64,000 nt of DNA from the NCBI GenBank assembly GCA_948434005.1, contig CAOJEH010000004.1, positions 62,001-126,000 on the forward strand, read 5' to 3'. Positions within the stretch are counted from its first letter, which is position 1; each line of letters opens with the position of its first letter. Made by a program: the position numbers and the translations under genes. The notes beneath the pieces are model-generated. The model was not told the origin of the DNA. It saw only the letters and a program-made list of their open reading frames with translations, and did no database searches. This document shows, piece by piece, positions 28,184 to 37,240 of the stretch. Source of the DNA: an uncultured Mycoplasmatota bacterium. Lineage in GTDB: Bacteria > Bacillota_I > Bacilli_A > RF39 > UBA660.

Positions 28184-28726
28184 TTATAGCGTATTTTTAT
28201 CATTCCAAATTTTATTTATGTGTTGACTAAGGGCCATTATAAAGGCAGTTTTTGTTAAATCAACTCTGCTAACTATTCCATTAGTGATAAAACTAATTCC
28301 ACCTTTACCACTTCTTAAGTCATTTTGTTCAAATATTTTATCCATAACTTTACCTAGTTCTGTTGATACTATTTCATCTACATATTTATCAGGTACCGGA
28401 AAAGCAGGACTAGTTCCCCAGCTTTCATAACCATTTTTATCCTTTATAACTGCAATATTAATATTTACCCATTTGCCTAATAAATTAGTTATACCAGATT
28501 CTATACCTAAAAAGTAATCCGCATCAATTTCATTTTCTAAAGCATAGTTCATTAAATTATTAACACGATTTCTAGCACCCTCATAAATTTCATCATTTAC
28601 CGGCTGATCACTAACGTCTGAAGAAACTGAAATATCTATAATATCAAAATCATCAAAATAGTTTTTAAGAGCTTCTTTAGCGCCTTCTATTTTCCCCGGA
28701 TTTTTTGTTGCAATTAAAGCCTTCAT
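28184..28726 (-). CDS. yjjX: DUF84 family NTPase (inosine/xanthosine triphosphatase)
   Basis: A 180-residue protein with the family start ALIATKNPGKIEGAKEAL, then SDVSDQPVNDEIYEGARNR, FLGIESGITN and RSGKGGISFITNG. The family hydrolyses non-canonical purine nucleoside triphosphates (ITP, XTP) to keep them out of nucleic acid. It is the last gene of the run nrdD-nrdG-dut, 20 bases after dut, so all four products serve the nucleotide pool. The symbol is by homology to the E. coli family member. Confidence 0.85.
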   Translation of the reverse strand: MKALIATKNPGKIEGAKEALKNYFDDFDIIDISVSSDVSDQPVNDEIYEGARNRVNNLMNYALENEIDADYFLGIESGITNLLGKWVNINIAVIKDKNGYESWGTSPAFPVPDKYVDEIVSTELGKVMDKIFEQNDLRSGKGGISFITNGIVSRVDLTKTAFIMALSQHINKIWNDKNTL

Positions 28727-28746
28727 TACATATCTCCTTAACTATA

Positions 28747-29202
28747 TTACTTATTTGTAGATCCAAATCCTCCGGTACGAACACCAGAAGCATTATCATC
28801 ATCTGTAATTAAATATTTTTGGAAGATAACTTGTCCTATTATATCACCTTTTTTAACTTCTAAATCATGATCAGAAAAGTTAAAATATTGGAAATAGAAA
28901 TGACCTTCGTTAGATTCATTATTATAATAATCACTATCGATTATACCTATACTATTTGCCATAACAAAACCTTTTTTAGGTCCACTACTTCTATTAACTA
29001 ATACATAATACTCATCTTCTTTACAATAAGCTTTTAATCCTGTCGGAATAAGTGTTGGCTTTGTCCCAAATTTATAAGCAGGGATCACTACATCCTCTGC
29101 AGCTTCCACATCATAACCTGCAGAATGTTTTGTTTTCCTAACAGGTAAATTAATTCCTTTATCCTTATACTCTTCTACTATTTCGAAACCTCTTTCACGC
29201 AT
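28747..29202 (-). CDS. dut: dUTP diphosphatase
   Basis: A 151-residue trimeric-type dUTPase, hydrolysing dUTP to dUMP and pyrophosphate. Motif 1 SAGYDVEAAED, motif 2 NRSSGPKKG, motif 3 GIIDSDYYN (catalytic Asp and the uracil-recognising beta hairpin), motif 4 IIGQVIFQKY and the C-terminal motif 5 RTGGFGSTNK are all present. It overlaps the end of nrdG by eight bases, so expression is coupled to anaerobic dNTP synthesis. A short acidic insert (NNESNEGHFYFQY) follows motif 3. Confidence 0.94.
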   Translation of the reverse strand: MRERGFEIVEEYKDKGINLPVRKTKHSAGYDVEAAEDVVIPAYKFGTKPTLIPTGLKAYCKEDEYYVLVNRSSGPKKGFVMANSIGIIDSDYYNNESNEGHFYFQYFNFSDHDLEVKKGDIIGQVIFQKYLITDDDNASGVRTGGFGSTNK

Positions 29203-29743
29203 TTACTTTTTCTCCTTCTCTATCCATTTTATATTCTACTATTTTTTTTCTTCTTATGCTTTTCTTTACATCTATTATTCTCTGATTCGAACTTCCTCTA
29301 AAATACAATGTTCTATTAAGTAGACTCTCTACAAATCTACCATCTATTAATACATCTATATAAGATAGAAATTCTCTTGTAAAATCATTTTCTTTATACA
29401 TTTTATCCATAATTTCTTTGTCAAATGTATAACCTGTATAGCACCAAATACTTTTATTAGGATATTTATCTTTTACCTTTCTAAGCAGTGATAATAATCC
29501 CTTCTGATTATTTGGCCACATAGGCTCTCCACCTAATAGAGTTAATCCGTTTATAAAATCATTATCTAAATAGTCAAGAATTTCTTGTTCTTCTTTTTCT
29601 GTAAATAATTTTCCATAGTCATAAGCTTGCGCTTCTTCATTAAAACATCCCTTACAATGATGAGGACATCCACTAACGAAAAGAGAAACTCTAATTCCCT
29701 CTCCATTAGCTATATCATAATTTTTAATCTCAGCGTAATGCAT
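29195..29743 (-). CDS. nrdG: Anaerobic ribonucleotide reductase activating protein
   Basis: A 182-residue radical-SAM enzyme that installs the glycyl radical on NrdD. The [4Fe-4S] motif CPHHCKGC (CxxxCxxC) follows RVSLFVSG; LLGGEPMWP is the SAM-binding GGE. It starts 8 bases after the nrdD stop and ends in TGA inside dut. Length and motifs are normal. Confidence 0.95.
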   Translation of the reverse strand: MHYAEIKNYDIANGEGIRVSLFVSGCPHHCKGCFNEEAQAYDYGKLFTEKEEQEILDYLDNDFINGLTLLGGEPMWPNNQKGLLSLLRKVKDKYPNKSIWCYTGYTFDKEIMDKMYKENDFTREFLSYIDVLIDGRFVESLLNRTLYFRGSSNQRIIDVKKSIRRKKIVEYKMDREGEKVNA

Positions 29744-29751
29744 AACATCTC

Positions 29752-31875
29752 CTATAGATGAGTTACTCTAGACTTAATTTCTTTTGTCTTGCCTACATTC
29801 CAGAAATTTTCGCCTAAGTAACCACAAGTACGTCTTGCGACATTCATCTTTCCTTTATCTTTATTACCACAATCTGGACATTCCCATTCAAAATCATCAT
29901 TTATCTTTATTTCGCCTGTATATCCACAAACATGGCAATAGTCAGACTTTGTATTAAATTCAGCATACTGAATATTATCATAAATAAACTTAACTACATC
30001 TTCCATAGCCTTTAAGTTCTTTTCCATATTTGGAACTTCTACATAAGAAATACATCCACCTGATGAAATAGGTTGGAATTGACTTTCGAATTTAAATTTA
30101 GTAAACGCATCAATTTTTTCTCTTACATCAACATGATAACTATTAGTATAGTATCCCTTGTCAGTAATATTCTTAATAGTACCATATTTTTCTTTATCAA
30201 TTCTTGCGAAACGATAGCATAAACTTTCAGCTGGAGTTCCATATAATGCAAAGCCAAGACCAGTTTCTTTCTTCCAATCATCACATTTTTTACGCATATG
30301 CTTCATAACTTTTAGAGCAAATTGTTCTCCTTCTGGATCAGTTTGAGGAACACCCTTTATTAACATTGTTAACTCATATATTCCAATATATCCTAAAGAT
30401 AATGTAGAATAACCACCTTTAAGATATTTATCAATCTTTTCACCCTTTTTAAGACGTGCTATAGCTCCATATTGCCAATGAATTGGAGAAGTATCACTAT
30501 ATGTACCAAGTAGTGCCTCATGTCTACACATTAAGGCTTCACGACAGATTTCTAATCTCTCATCAAATAACTCCCAGAATTTATCTTCATCTTTTTCTGC
30601 AGCAAGTGCAATTTGAGGTAAATTGATAGAAACAACACCTTGATTAAATCTACCTTCCCATTTATAATTACCATCTTTATCTTTCCATGGAGATAAGAAG
30701 CTTCTACATCCCATTGGGCTAAATACACATCCTTTATAATTTTCGCGCATTTGTTTAGCACTAATATAATCTGGATACATTCTCTTAGCTGAACATCTAA
30801 CTGCAAGTTTTGTTAAATAATCATATTTTCCACCTTTTAAGCAGTTATTTTCATCAAGTACATATACAAGTTTAGGGAATGCTGGTGTAACATAGACACC
30901 TTTTTCATTTTTAATACCTTCATATCGTTGACTAATTACTTCTTCAAATAACATCGCATTTTCTTCAATATATGGGTCATCATCTTTTAAATGCATAAAT
31001 AAAGTTACAAAAGGAGATTGTCCATTAGTTGTCATTAATGTATTTATTTGATATTGAATAGTTTGTACTCCAGCTTTTACTTCATCTCTTAATCTATCCA
31101 TTGCAAGAGATTCAATATCTTCAGCTGATAAGTTTTTGTGTTTTTTCTTAATTTGTTTTAAGAATTTATCTTTACTCTTCTTAATATATTTTCCTAAGTG
31201 AGATAAGTCAACAGATTGTCCTCCATACTGATTAGAAGCAACTGCTGCTATTATTTGAGTAGTTACTGTACAAGCAACTTGGAAACTCTTTGGGGACTCA
31301 ATCATTTTTCCGTTCATAACAGTTCCATTATCTAGCATATCTTCAATATTTATTAAACAACAGTTAAATATTGGTTGTACAAAATAATCTGCATCATGGA
31401 AGTGAAGCATACCTTCATCATGAGCTTTACTAATTTTTTCAGGTAGTAAAATTCTACGTGTTAAATCACGTGATACTTCACCAGCTATATAATCCCTTTG
31501 AGTTGAAGCTAAAGTAGTGGATTTATTAGAGTTTTCTTCAGCTAACTCTTTATTAGAATTCTTAATTAAACTTAAAATAGATTCATCTGTAGTATTAGCT
31601 TTTCTAACCAATGCTCTTGTATATCTATATGTAATATACTCTTTTGCCAAAGCATATTTTCCTAATCCCATTATTTTTTCTTCTATTAAGTCCTGAATAT
31701 CTTCAACAAGCATTCTTTTCTTATTAAGTCCTTCAATATACTTAATTATATTCTCAATTTGGCGATCTGTAACCCTATCATCTTCAGGTACACAAATATT
31801 TGCCTTTCCTACTGCTATTCTTATTTTTTCTCTGTCATAGCTAACACTTTTTCCGTCTCTTTTAATGACCTTCAT
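29752..31875 (-). CDS. nrdD: Anaerobic (class III) ribonucleoside-triphosphate reductase
   Basis: A 707-residue reductase making dNTPs from NTPs under anoxia. An N-terminal ATP-cone (VIKRDGKSVSYDREKIRIAV) occupies about 1-90. The catalytic core contains FHDADYFVQPIFNCCLI and YGTPAESLCYRFAR. A C-terminal zinc site is CHVCGYT and CPDCGNK, and the glycyl-radical loop RRTCGYLGENFWNVG carries the radical Gly. The protein is full length. ATG 31875 follows AAAAGGAGAGG. The upstream region carries a Crp/Fnr-type palindrome centred at -41.5 from the predicted start of transcription. Confidence 0.96.
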   Translation of the reverse strand: MKVIKRDGKSVSYDREKIRIAVGKANICVPEDDRVTDRQIENIIKYIEGLNKKRMLVEDIQDLIEEKIMGLGKYALAKEYITYRYTRALVRKANTTDESILSLIKNSNKELAEENSNKSTTLASTQRDYIAGEVSRDLTRRILLPEKISKAHDEGMLHFHDADYFVQPIFNCCLINIEDMLDNGTVMNGKMIESPKSFQVACTVTTQIIAAVASNQYGGQSVDLSHLGKYIKKSKDKFLKQIKKKHKNLSAEDIESLAMDRLRDEVKAGVQTIQYQINTLMTTNGQSPFVTLFMHLKDDDPYIEENAMLFEEVISQRYEGIKNEKGVYVTPAFPKLVYVLDENNCLKGGKYDYLTKLAVRCSAKRMYPDYISAKQMRENYKGCVFSPMGCRSFLSPWKDKDGNYKWEGRFNQGVVSINLPQIALAAEKDEDKFWELFDERLEICREALMCRHEALLGTYSDTSPIHWQYGAIARLKKGEKIDKYLKGGYSTLSLGYIGIYELTMLIKGVPQTDPEGEQFALKVMKHMRKKCDDWKKETGLGFALYGTPAESLCYRFARIDKEKYGTIKNITDKGYYTNSYHVDVREKIDAFTKFKFESQFQPISSGGCISYVEVPNMEKNLKAMEDVVKFIYDNIQYAEFNTKSDYCHVCGYTGEIKINDDFEWECPDCGNKDKGKMNVARRTCGYLGENFWNVGKTKEIKSRVTHL

Positions 31876-31905
31876 AATTTACCTCTCCTTTTACCTTACA
31901 CATAA

Positions 31906-31948
31906 ATCATATTCCTATTTTTTCTAAAATAGTGTTGCAATTGCAACA
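31906..31948 (-). promoter_or_regulatory. nrdD promoter with Crp/Fnr-type operator at -41.5
   Basis: The perfect 16-base palindrome TGTTGCAATTGCAACA (31933-31948) is centred at 31940.5. On the minus strand a -10 element TATGAT lies at 31906-31911, putting +1 at about 31899 and the palindrome at -41.5. No good -35 lies 17 bases from this -10. This is the geometry of a class II activator promoter. Confidence 0.6.
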
Positions 31949-31963
31949 ATTTTACATTATAAT
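31935..31963 (+). promoter_or_regulatory. Promoter of the Crp/Fnr-type gene, -35 inside the palindrome
   Basis: -35 TTGCAA (31935-31940) and -10 TATAAT (31958-31963) with a 17-base spacer. The -35 is part of the palindrome, so the bound regulator would repress its own gene. Confidence 0.65.
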
Positions 31964-31992
31964 TTAATTAGCAAAAAGGAAGGTGCTTCAAA

Positions 31993-32631
31993 ATGCTTGA
32001 AAAACAAAAGATTTATGAAAATATAGGCGAAAAAGATATTAAAAAAATTTTACACACTTTACAGTCTACGACACTTTTATATAAAAATAATCAATCTATA
32101 GCATATTCAATTGGTAATAGAAATATCATAGGAATAATCGAAGAAGGCAATGCTAATTTAATAAGATTTGATTTTGATGGAAAAAGAACTATTATAGAAG
32201 AAATGAGTAAAGATGATATATTTTCAGATATGTTTTTATCAACTGATAGTAGTGAATTATCAGTAGTTGCAACAACAAATTGTAAAGTGACTTTTATCGA
32301 ATATAATGAATTAATTAAGGAATGCACTACCAATAATAAAATTGCCCCTATTTTATTAAATAACTTGATTCAAGTAATGTCTAGAAAACTAATAAAAAGA
32401 AATGAAAGAATTGAACTATTAACAAGAAGAAGTATTAGGGACAAACTCCTTCACTATTTTGAATTAGAAGGGAAAAAGGCTAACTCAAAAACTTTCAATC
32501 TAAACTATTCATATACAGACTTAGCAGATTATTTATCAGTTGATAGAAGTGCTATGATGAGGGAGTTAAAAAACTTAAAAGATGATAAACTAATACAAGA
32601 TATAAACAAAAAAATAACAATATTATACTAA
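31993..32631 (+). CDS. Crp/Fnr-family transcription regulator
   Basis: A 212-residue regulator with a cyclic-nucleotide-binding-like beta barrel at about 20-115 (IIGIIEEGNANLIRFDFDGK), a dimer helix, and a C-terminal winged helix. In the latter, YTDLADYLSVDRSAMMRELK is the recognition HTH. It lacks the N-terminal Cys cluster of Fnr; only Cys97 and Cys111 are present, so it is not a classical [4Fe-4S] sensor. It is divergent from nrdD across a shared palindrome, and anaerobic control of nrdDG is the likely role. SD AAGGAAGGTG. Confidence 0.87.
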   Translation: MLEKQKIYENIGEKDIKKILHTLQSTTLLYKNNQSIAYSIGNRNIIGIIEEGNANLIRFDFDGKRTIIEEMSKDDIFSDMFLSTDSSELSVVATTNCKVTFIEYNELIKECTTNNKIAPILLNNLIQVMSRKLIKRNERIELLTRRSIRDKLLHYFELEGKKANSKTFNLNYSYTDLADYLSVDRSAMMRELKNLKDDKLIQDINKKITILY

Positions 32632-32656
32632 AAAAAGAGGCTATCCTCTTTTTTGA
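32631..32656. terminator. Bidirectional terminator
   Basis: AAAAAAGAGG-CTAT-CCTCTTTTTT, T-runs on both strands, between the convergent regulator gene and the gene ending at 32641. Confidence 0.85.
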
Positions 32657-34041
32657 TTTTTTCTATACTGTTTAGCTTTATTTATCTCATATTCATACCT
32701 ATACTTAAAAGGTATTACATATTCAAATTCTTTTAAACAATCACCTAACATTTTAGACCATTCTTTTTTATCTTCATCTGAAGATACTATTGCCTCTTGA
32801 TATATTTCATCCATTTCTTTTATTTGGTCTTCTATTCCAAGTTTTTCACCATAATATATAAATCTATCGTGTTCAGCCTCAAATCGTTTAATAGGATTTT
32901 TTTTTTTTTTTAATCCTCTATCAAATAACGTTTCAATAGTTCTTACTTCTTCACCCATTTCCAGCATAGTTCCTGCACAATAATACACTTCTTCAATACT
33001 TAGTTCTCTTACTGGCATTTTACTACGCATATTAAATAACTCTTCTACTTTTTTCCTAAGTTTTTTATATTCTTGTTGACTAATAACAAAACTTACAGCC
33101 TGAATATCTTTATATGCTTTAGTTAAATTCTTCTTACTCACTTCTTTTATAAGAAAATGTCTAGTAATACTTCTTATTTTCGGACTAACACCTAATCCTG
33201 TCAATGCTGAATTTATTTTATTTACATCATTAGTATCAAAATCTTTTAAATGACCATCATCATCTAATTTATCAAAATAGTGTTCTTTTACTATCCTATG
33301 ATCATCTAAAAATTTATCTACATAATGAACCCCATCACTAACAGACGATAATTCAGTCATAAAGCTTTTTATTCTTTTTTCTAAATCTGTTAAATCTTTT
33401 TTATCACTTGTATATATATAATCATATTCACCTATACTAATATCAGCAATATCCTTATCAGTTAAACCATTTTTATTAGCAATAAAAGGTAATGAGAATT
33501 TAGGATTTTTACTGCTTTGCTCTAAAATTTTTGCACTTATATTTCTTTTTATTACTTCCATTATAATAGAAACATAATCTAGCTTTGGAATATCTACTCT
33601 TGACAATCTATCAGTAAAATCAGAAATATCAACAAATACGCTTTTATTATTTGACCAATATTCAAAAGGTACATTAATTAAATCACATACTGATAATAAA
33701 TCATCAATATTATATAATATTTTAGCTGACTCCATAATAAAAGTATAATTAACTTCTGCATGATGCTGCATAAATACAGAATCATTAAATATATCTATAA
33801 GTTTTGCAAAATAGTCCATAAACTCCTGATTAGAATAATCAATAATCGATTCTTCTGCTGAATCCATACTTTCAGAGATTATTAACTCACAACTTTTTCT
33901 AATCCCACTAATATCTTTTTTAGGTGCTACCTTAGAAGCCAAATTCACATATAAATTAAAAATATCATTAATTGTTCTTGGAATTATTCTTTTCTTGGCA
34001 TCTCTTAAATCTTTCTTAATAACATCACTATTAAATACCAT
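32641..34041 (-). CDS. Large helical cytoplasmic protein of unknown function
   Basis: A 466-residue protein I do not recognise. It has no signal peptide or membrane helix and is rich in Lys, Asp, Ile and predicted helix throughout (LRDAKKRIIPRTINDIFNLY, SFVISQQEYKKLRKKVEELF). No catalytic motif is obvious. ATG 34041 follows GGGAGTGA. The coding strand contains a run of 15 A (32897-32911 on the plus strand as T) encoding Lys residues in GLKKKKNPIKRF, a likely slippage site. It is flanked by terminators and is probably monocistronic. Confidence 0.65.
   Translation of the reverse strand: MVFNSDVIKKDLRDAKKRIIPRTINDIFNLYVNLASKVAPKKDISGIRKSCELIISESMDSAEESIIDYSNQEFMDYFAKLIDIFNDSVFMQHHAEVNYTFIMESAKILYNIDDLLSVCDLINVPFEYWSNNKSVFVDISDFTDRLSRVDIPKLDYVSIIMEVIKRNISAKILEQSSKNPKFSLPFIANKNGLTDKDIADISIGEYDYIYTSDKKDLTDLEKRIKSFMTELSSVSDGVHYVDKFLDDHRIVKEHYFDKLDDDGHLKDFDTNDVNKINSALTGLGVSPKIRSITRHFLIKEVSKKNLTKAYKDIQAVSFVISQQEYKKLRKKVEELFNMRSKMPVRELSIEEVYYCAGTMLEMGEEVRTIETLFDRGLKKKKNPIKRFEAEHDRFIYYGEKLGIEDQIKEMDEIYQEAIVSSDEDKKEWSKMLGDCLKEFEYVIPFKYRYEYEINKAKQYRKNQKRG
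32897..32911 (-). repeat. 15-base homopolymer (poly-A on the coding strand)
   Basis: Fifteen consecutive T on the plus strand inside the 466-codon gene, about 380 codons from its start. One-base gain or loss would truncate the last quarter of the protein. Confidence 0.9.
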
Positions 34042-34125
34042 AAAATCACTCCCATTTTATTTTAATAATTGGTATTGCTCACTTCAAGTTGTATATTATA
34101 CCATAAATACATAAAAAATGCAATT

Positions 34126-34147
34126 AAAAAGAAGCAAAGCCTCTATT
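34126..34147 (-). terminator. Probable terminator after the CDF transporter gene
   Basis: Minus-strand GAGGC-TTT-GCTTC short stem (one G-T wobble) followed by TTTTTAATTG, overlapping the stop at 34143. Confidence 0.5.
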
Positions 34148-35012
34148 TCTTAATAATACTGTTAGTAACATATATAGTCACATATTTAATATTTAATGAT
34201 CTATGTCTTATTATATCCTTTTTAATTCTATTCTCTATTCTTGTTACTTGTCTTAAACTAAGTTTAGAATCAAGCACAAGATTCAACTGTAATTTATAAT
34301 AAGATCCATATTTTATTAAACTTATTTCCGTATCTTTTACACCTTTTATATTCTTTATAAAGCTATTAACTTTATCTACTATATCAGGATCTTCTTCTAC
34401 TTCTCCAATAAGTGATAATGAATTATCTACTATTATAGTAAAAGCTGTCTTTAAAACTATTATTCCTATCAAAATAGAACCTACTATATCAGAGTATTTT
34501 AATAGTCCAAACTTATCAGAGAACTGAAGTAATATGGTAATTATAAATACTCCTATAGTAGAATATAAATCAGCTTTAGATTCTTTTACTGATGTAATTA
34601 GTACCTGACTATTTATTTTATCTCCTATCTTATGCATTATAACTATAGCTATAAGTTTTAATAAGAATACCACAACAAGTAATATTAATACACTACCCGG
34701 TGGTACTACAAGTCTTTTAGAAAAACTACTAATAACTATATAAATACCTAATAATAAAAGCACTATTCCTACAAATAAATTAGTTAAATACTCAACTCTT
34801 CCAAAACCAAAAGGATGATATTTAGTTGGTTTCTTTCTAGATATTTTAGCGCCTATCAAACATACAATATCCGTAATAAAATCACTAAATGTATGCATAC
34901 CATCTGCAAATAGGGAGCCTAGATTAAAAATTATTCCTCCAACAATCTTTATAACTGCAATTATTAAGTTATTAATCATACTATAGATTAGTGTTTTAAA
35001 TTCAAGTTTCAT
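34143..35012 (-). CDS. Cation diffusion facilitator (CDF) metal transporter
   Basis: A 289-residue proton/metal antiporter of the inner membrane. Six helices span about residues 8-205. The first site helix has LFADGMHTFSDFITD (Asp, His and Asp in the usual positions), followed by the family loop KKPTKYHPFGFGRVEYL. In helix 5 the second half of the site reads ESKADLYST, that is Glu-xxx-Asp instead of the His/Asp-xxx-Asp of zinc or manganese transporters. A cytoplasmic ferredoxin-like C-domain closes the protein. It lies 36 bases after nadK on the same strand. The metal is uncertain. Confidence 0.87.
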   Translation of the reverse strand: MKLEFKTLIYSMINNLIIAVIKIVGGIIFNLGSLFADGMHTFSDFITDIVCLIGAKISRKKPTKYHPFGFGRVEYLTNLFVGIVLLLLGIYIVISSFSKRLVVPPGSVLILLVVVFLLKLIAIVIMHKIGDKINSQVLITSVKESKADLYSTIGVFIITILLQFSDKFGLLKYSDIVGSILIGIIVLKTAFTIIVDNSLSLIGEVEEDPDIVDKVNSFIKNIKGVKDTEISLIKYGSYYKLQLNLVLDSKLSLRQVTRIENRIKKDIIRHRSLNIKYVTIYVTNSIIKK

Positions 35013-35048
35013 CTTATTACCTACCTTAACTAGTATTGTATCATATCA

Positions 35049-35843
35049 TTATAAGATTTTTTCATTAATCTTCCTAGTATAATCATAATTTGTCATTTTT
35101 AAACACCTTATTTTTTTCTTTACCGAGTTGTTTACTGCTTTTACATTTTCAAATACTTCATGTTCCCCATCTGCAGTAATCAATATTTTCTTATTTTCAT
35201 AACTTGGTGAAATAGTAATTATTCTTTCTTCTGGCATTACTATTGAGTTAGATATTGAACGATATGAATCACTACTAATTGGTCCCATAGGAGTAACTTG
35301 TAATGTATGTAGTTCATTATATACTATTGCACCATTATAACTACGATTTTGAGCAGTAGAACCAAATGATGTTGCAACAAGTAAACCATCCCCTATAAAC
35401 CTACCTAATAATTGTTCATTAACAAGAATCGTTGTTTGTAACTTTCCTAATTTAGAATCTCTAATAATCATTTCATTTAAAGAATATTTCTCACAAACAT
35501 CATCATCTGTAATAATTTCTGTTCTTAACGTACCTATATCTTCTATCTTATAATCATCTTCATATAATTTTTGTATAAAAGTATCCATTTCATTTGGGTA
35601 TATATCTTGAACAAAACCAAGTGTACCTGTATTAACCCCAACATAATATATACCTTCATCAAAAGAACACTCTTTTACCATATGTAAGAAAGAACCATCT
35701 CCACCTACTGCAATCGCTAAATCAAAATTATTTTGATCAATAAGATAACCAAAAACTTCTAATTTTTTTGCCAATTGTTCACTAAAAGCTACTGATTTAT
35801 CATTATGATTAGGAAATAATCCTATTCTTTTTATTTTACTCAT
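35049..35843 (-). CDS. nadK: NAD kinase
   Basis: A 264-residue ATP-NAD kinase making NADP+. It carries AVGGDGSFLHMVKE (the GGDG motif, Asp as catalytic base), YVGVNTGTLGFVQD and LNEMIIRD, and GDGLLVATSFGSTAQNRSYNGA (the usual TPTGSTAY-like segment reads SFGSTAQNRS here), then TPMGPIS. The start is ATG 35843. It follows nrtR after three bases and is the last enzyme of the NAD run. Confidence 0.94.
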   Translation of the reverse strand: MSKIKRIGLFPNHNDKSVAFSEQLAKKLEVFGYLIDQNNFDLAIAVGGDGSFLHMVKECSFDEGIYYVGVNTGTLGFVQDIYPNEMDTFIQKLYEDDYKIEDIGTLRTEIITDDDVCEKYSLNEMIIRDSKLGKLQTTILVNEQLLGRFIGDGLLVATSFGSTAQNRSYNGAIVYNELHTLQVTPMGPISSDSYRSISNSIVMPEERIITISPSYENKKILITADGEHEVFENVKAVNNSVKKKIRCLKMTNYDYTRKINEKIL

Positions 35844-35846
35844 ACC

Positions 35847-36668
35847 TTACCTCCTATATTTAAATAAAGCGCTAGGTCTATGTCCCTCCCCTGTTTGTAC
35901 TTTATCTGTTTTTTCTACTTTATCGACAATTATTCTCCTAAATGCAGGATCTAATAATTTCTTATTTAAAATAACTTCATAAACTTGTTGCAAATCACCT
36001 AAAGTAAAATATTCTGGCATCATATTAAATACTATATCTGTATAATTAATTTTATTTCTTAATCTCTCTATTCCTGATACTATGACAATAGAATGATCAA
36101 AAGCAAGATAATCATTTTTTACTTCTTCAAATTTATATCTATCTGTTGTTCTTTCTCTTAACTTTTTGCTTATTTCAATAGAAAAATTAACACTACCATT
36201 ATCAAGTGTAACACTAATACTATCTTCATCCTCATCATAAAATATAATATCGAACCATGATGCATTATCACTAATTTTTTGATCTAGTCTATTTTTATCC
36301 ACTAAAGCAATATAAGATGTTGAAACAACTCTCATTCTAGGATCTCTATTAATATCATCAAACGTATATAATTGTTCTAGATAGATATTAGATAAATTAG
36401 TTTCTTTTTTTAATACCCTTTTTGCACACTCTTCTAATGTTTCTTCCTTAGGATTAACAAACCCACCAGGTAGGCACCACATATCTTTATAAGGATAATC
36501 ATTCCTTTTAGCAAGTAAAATACTCATCATTTTCTTACTTGTTTTACGATAATTATCTTGTTTCCTAGAAGATACACTAACTAATAAAATATCAGTAGTC
36601 ATAGATAATCTTTCAAATTCATTTGGATTATAATTCTTTAAAAACTCTTCTTCTGTATTATATTGCAT
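35847..36668 (-). CDS. nrtR: NrtR-type regulator: degenerate Nudix domain plus winged HTH
   Basis: A 273-residue protein with an N-terminal Nudix domain and a C-terminal winged helix (FTLGDLQQVYEVILNKKLLD, then PAFRRIIVDKV), the NrtR architecture: a repressor of NAD genes whose Nudix fold senses ADP-ribose or related NAD metabolites. The Nudix box GGFVNPKEETLEECAKRVL keeps the first Glu but reads RVLKKE where REUxEE is expected, so hydrolysis is probably lost. ATG 36668 follows GAGGTG; the GTG at 36677 lies in that SD. It is surrounded by nadK, pncC, nadD, nadE, pncB and pncA. Confidence 0.88.
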   Translation of the reverse strand: MQYNTEEEFLKNYNPNEFERLSMTTDILLVSVSSRKQDNYRKTSKKMMSILLAKRNDYPYKDMWCLPGGFVNPKEETLEECAKRVLKKETNLSNIYLEQLYTFDDINRDPRMRVVSTSYIALVDKNRLDQKISDNASWFDIIFYDEDEDSISVTLDNGSVNFSIEISKKLRERTTDRYKFEEVKNDYLAFDHSIVIVSGIERLRNKINYTDIVFNMMPEYFTLGDLQQVYEVILNKKLLDPAFRRIIVDKVEKTDKVQTGEGHRPSALFKYRR

Positions 36669-36710
36669 AATTTTCACCTCTTATTTATAAATTAATTATA
36701 ACACATTACT

Positions 36711-37175
36711 TTATAATATAGAGGATAAAATATCAATAACTTTTTGAATAACTAATTCTTTATTATCAGCTCTAGTTTTATCTAAGACTTCAAGTTTTTC
36801 ATTATAATATTTATCTTTGTCACTATCATAAATACTAATAAATACAATATTATCTTCACCATATTGATTATTAGGATCAACTCTATTTAGTTTACCAGTA
36901 ATACCAACACCATAATTACTTGAAGTAAAGATACTAATATTTTTACTCATTTCTTTAGCAACTTCCATAGAATATACACTATATTTATCAATTACTTTAC
37001 TAGATACGCCCATCTTTATTTTAAATTCATTAGAATAGGTCACTGCACTAAATTTTAATACTTCACTTGCTCCTTCAATATTTGTAATAGCATTAGCAAT
37101 TCCACCACCTGTACAAGATTCCATTGTTGATATTGTTTTTCCTAATTTTGTTAATTTTTCTATAATTTCTTTCAT
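36711..37175 (-). CDS. pncC: CinA C-terminal-type protein, NMN amidohydrolase (PncC-like)
   Basis: A 154-residue protein with the CinA C-domain motifs: ISTMESCTGGGIANAIT, FSAVTYSNEFKIKMGVS, YSVYSMEVAKEM and YGVGITGKL. PncC deamidates nicotinamide mononucleotide to nicotinate mononucleotide, recycling NMN. The active Ser lies in ESCTGG. The usual TGxAGP loop reads ITGKLNRVDPNNQ, so it is somewhat divergent. ATG 37175 follows GAAGGA; the longer frame to 37235 lacks an SD. Context in the NAD run supports the PncC role. Confidence 0.85.
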   Translation of the reverse strand: MKEIIEKLTKLGKTISTMESCTGGGIANAITNIEGASEVLKFSAVTYSNEFKIKMGVSSKVIDKYSVYSMEVAKEMSKNISIFTSSNYGVGITGKLNRVDPNNQYGEDNIVFISIYDSDKDKYYNEKLEVLDKTRADNKELVIQKVIDILSSIL

Positions 37176-37240
37176 TATATATCCTTCTTCCATTTTATTA
37201 TAAAATATTCTATCATATATAAAATTAATATTCAAAGTTT

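Noticed and set aside
30552-30806. Second minus-strand frame inside nrdD
   Set aside because: Fully contained in the conserved nrdD frame, with no independent start signal.
31875-31993. Possible NrdR boxes upstream of nrdD
   Set aside because: Only a half-match (ACACTAT) is present, next to the palindrome; no tandem 16-base NrdR boxes were found.
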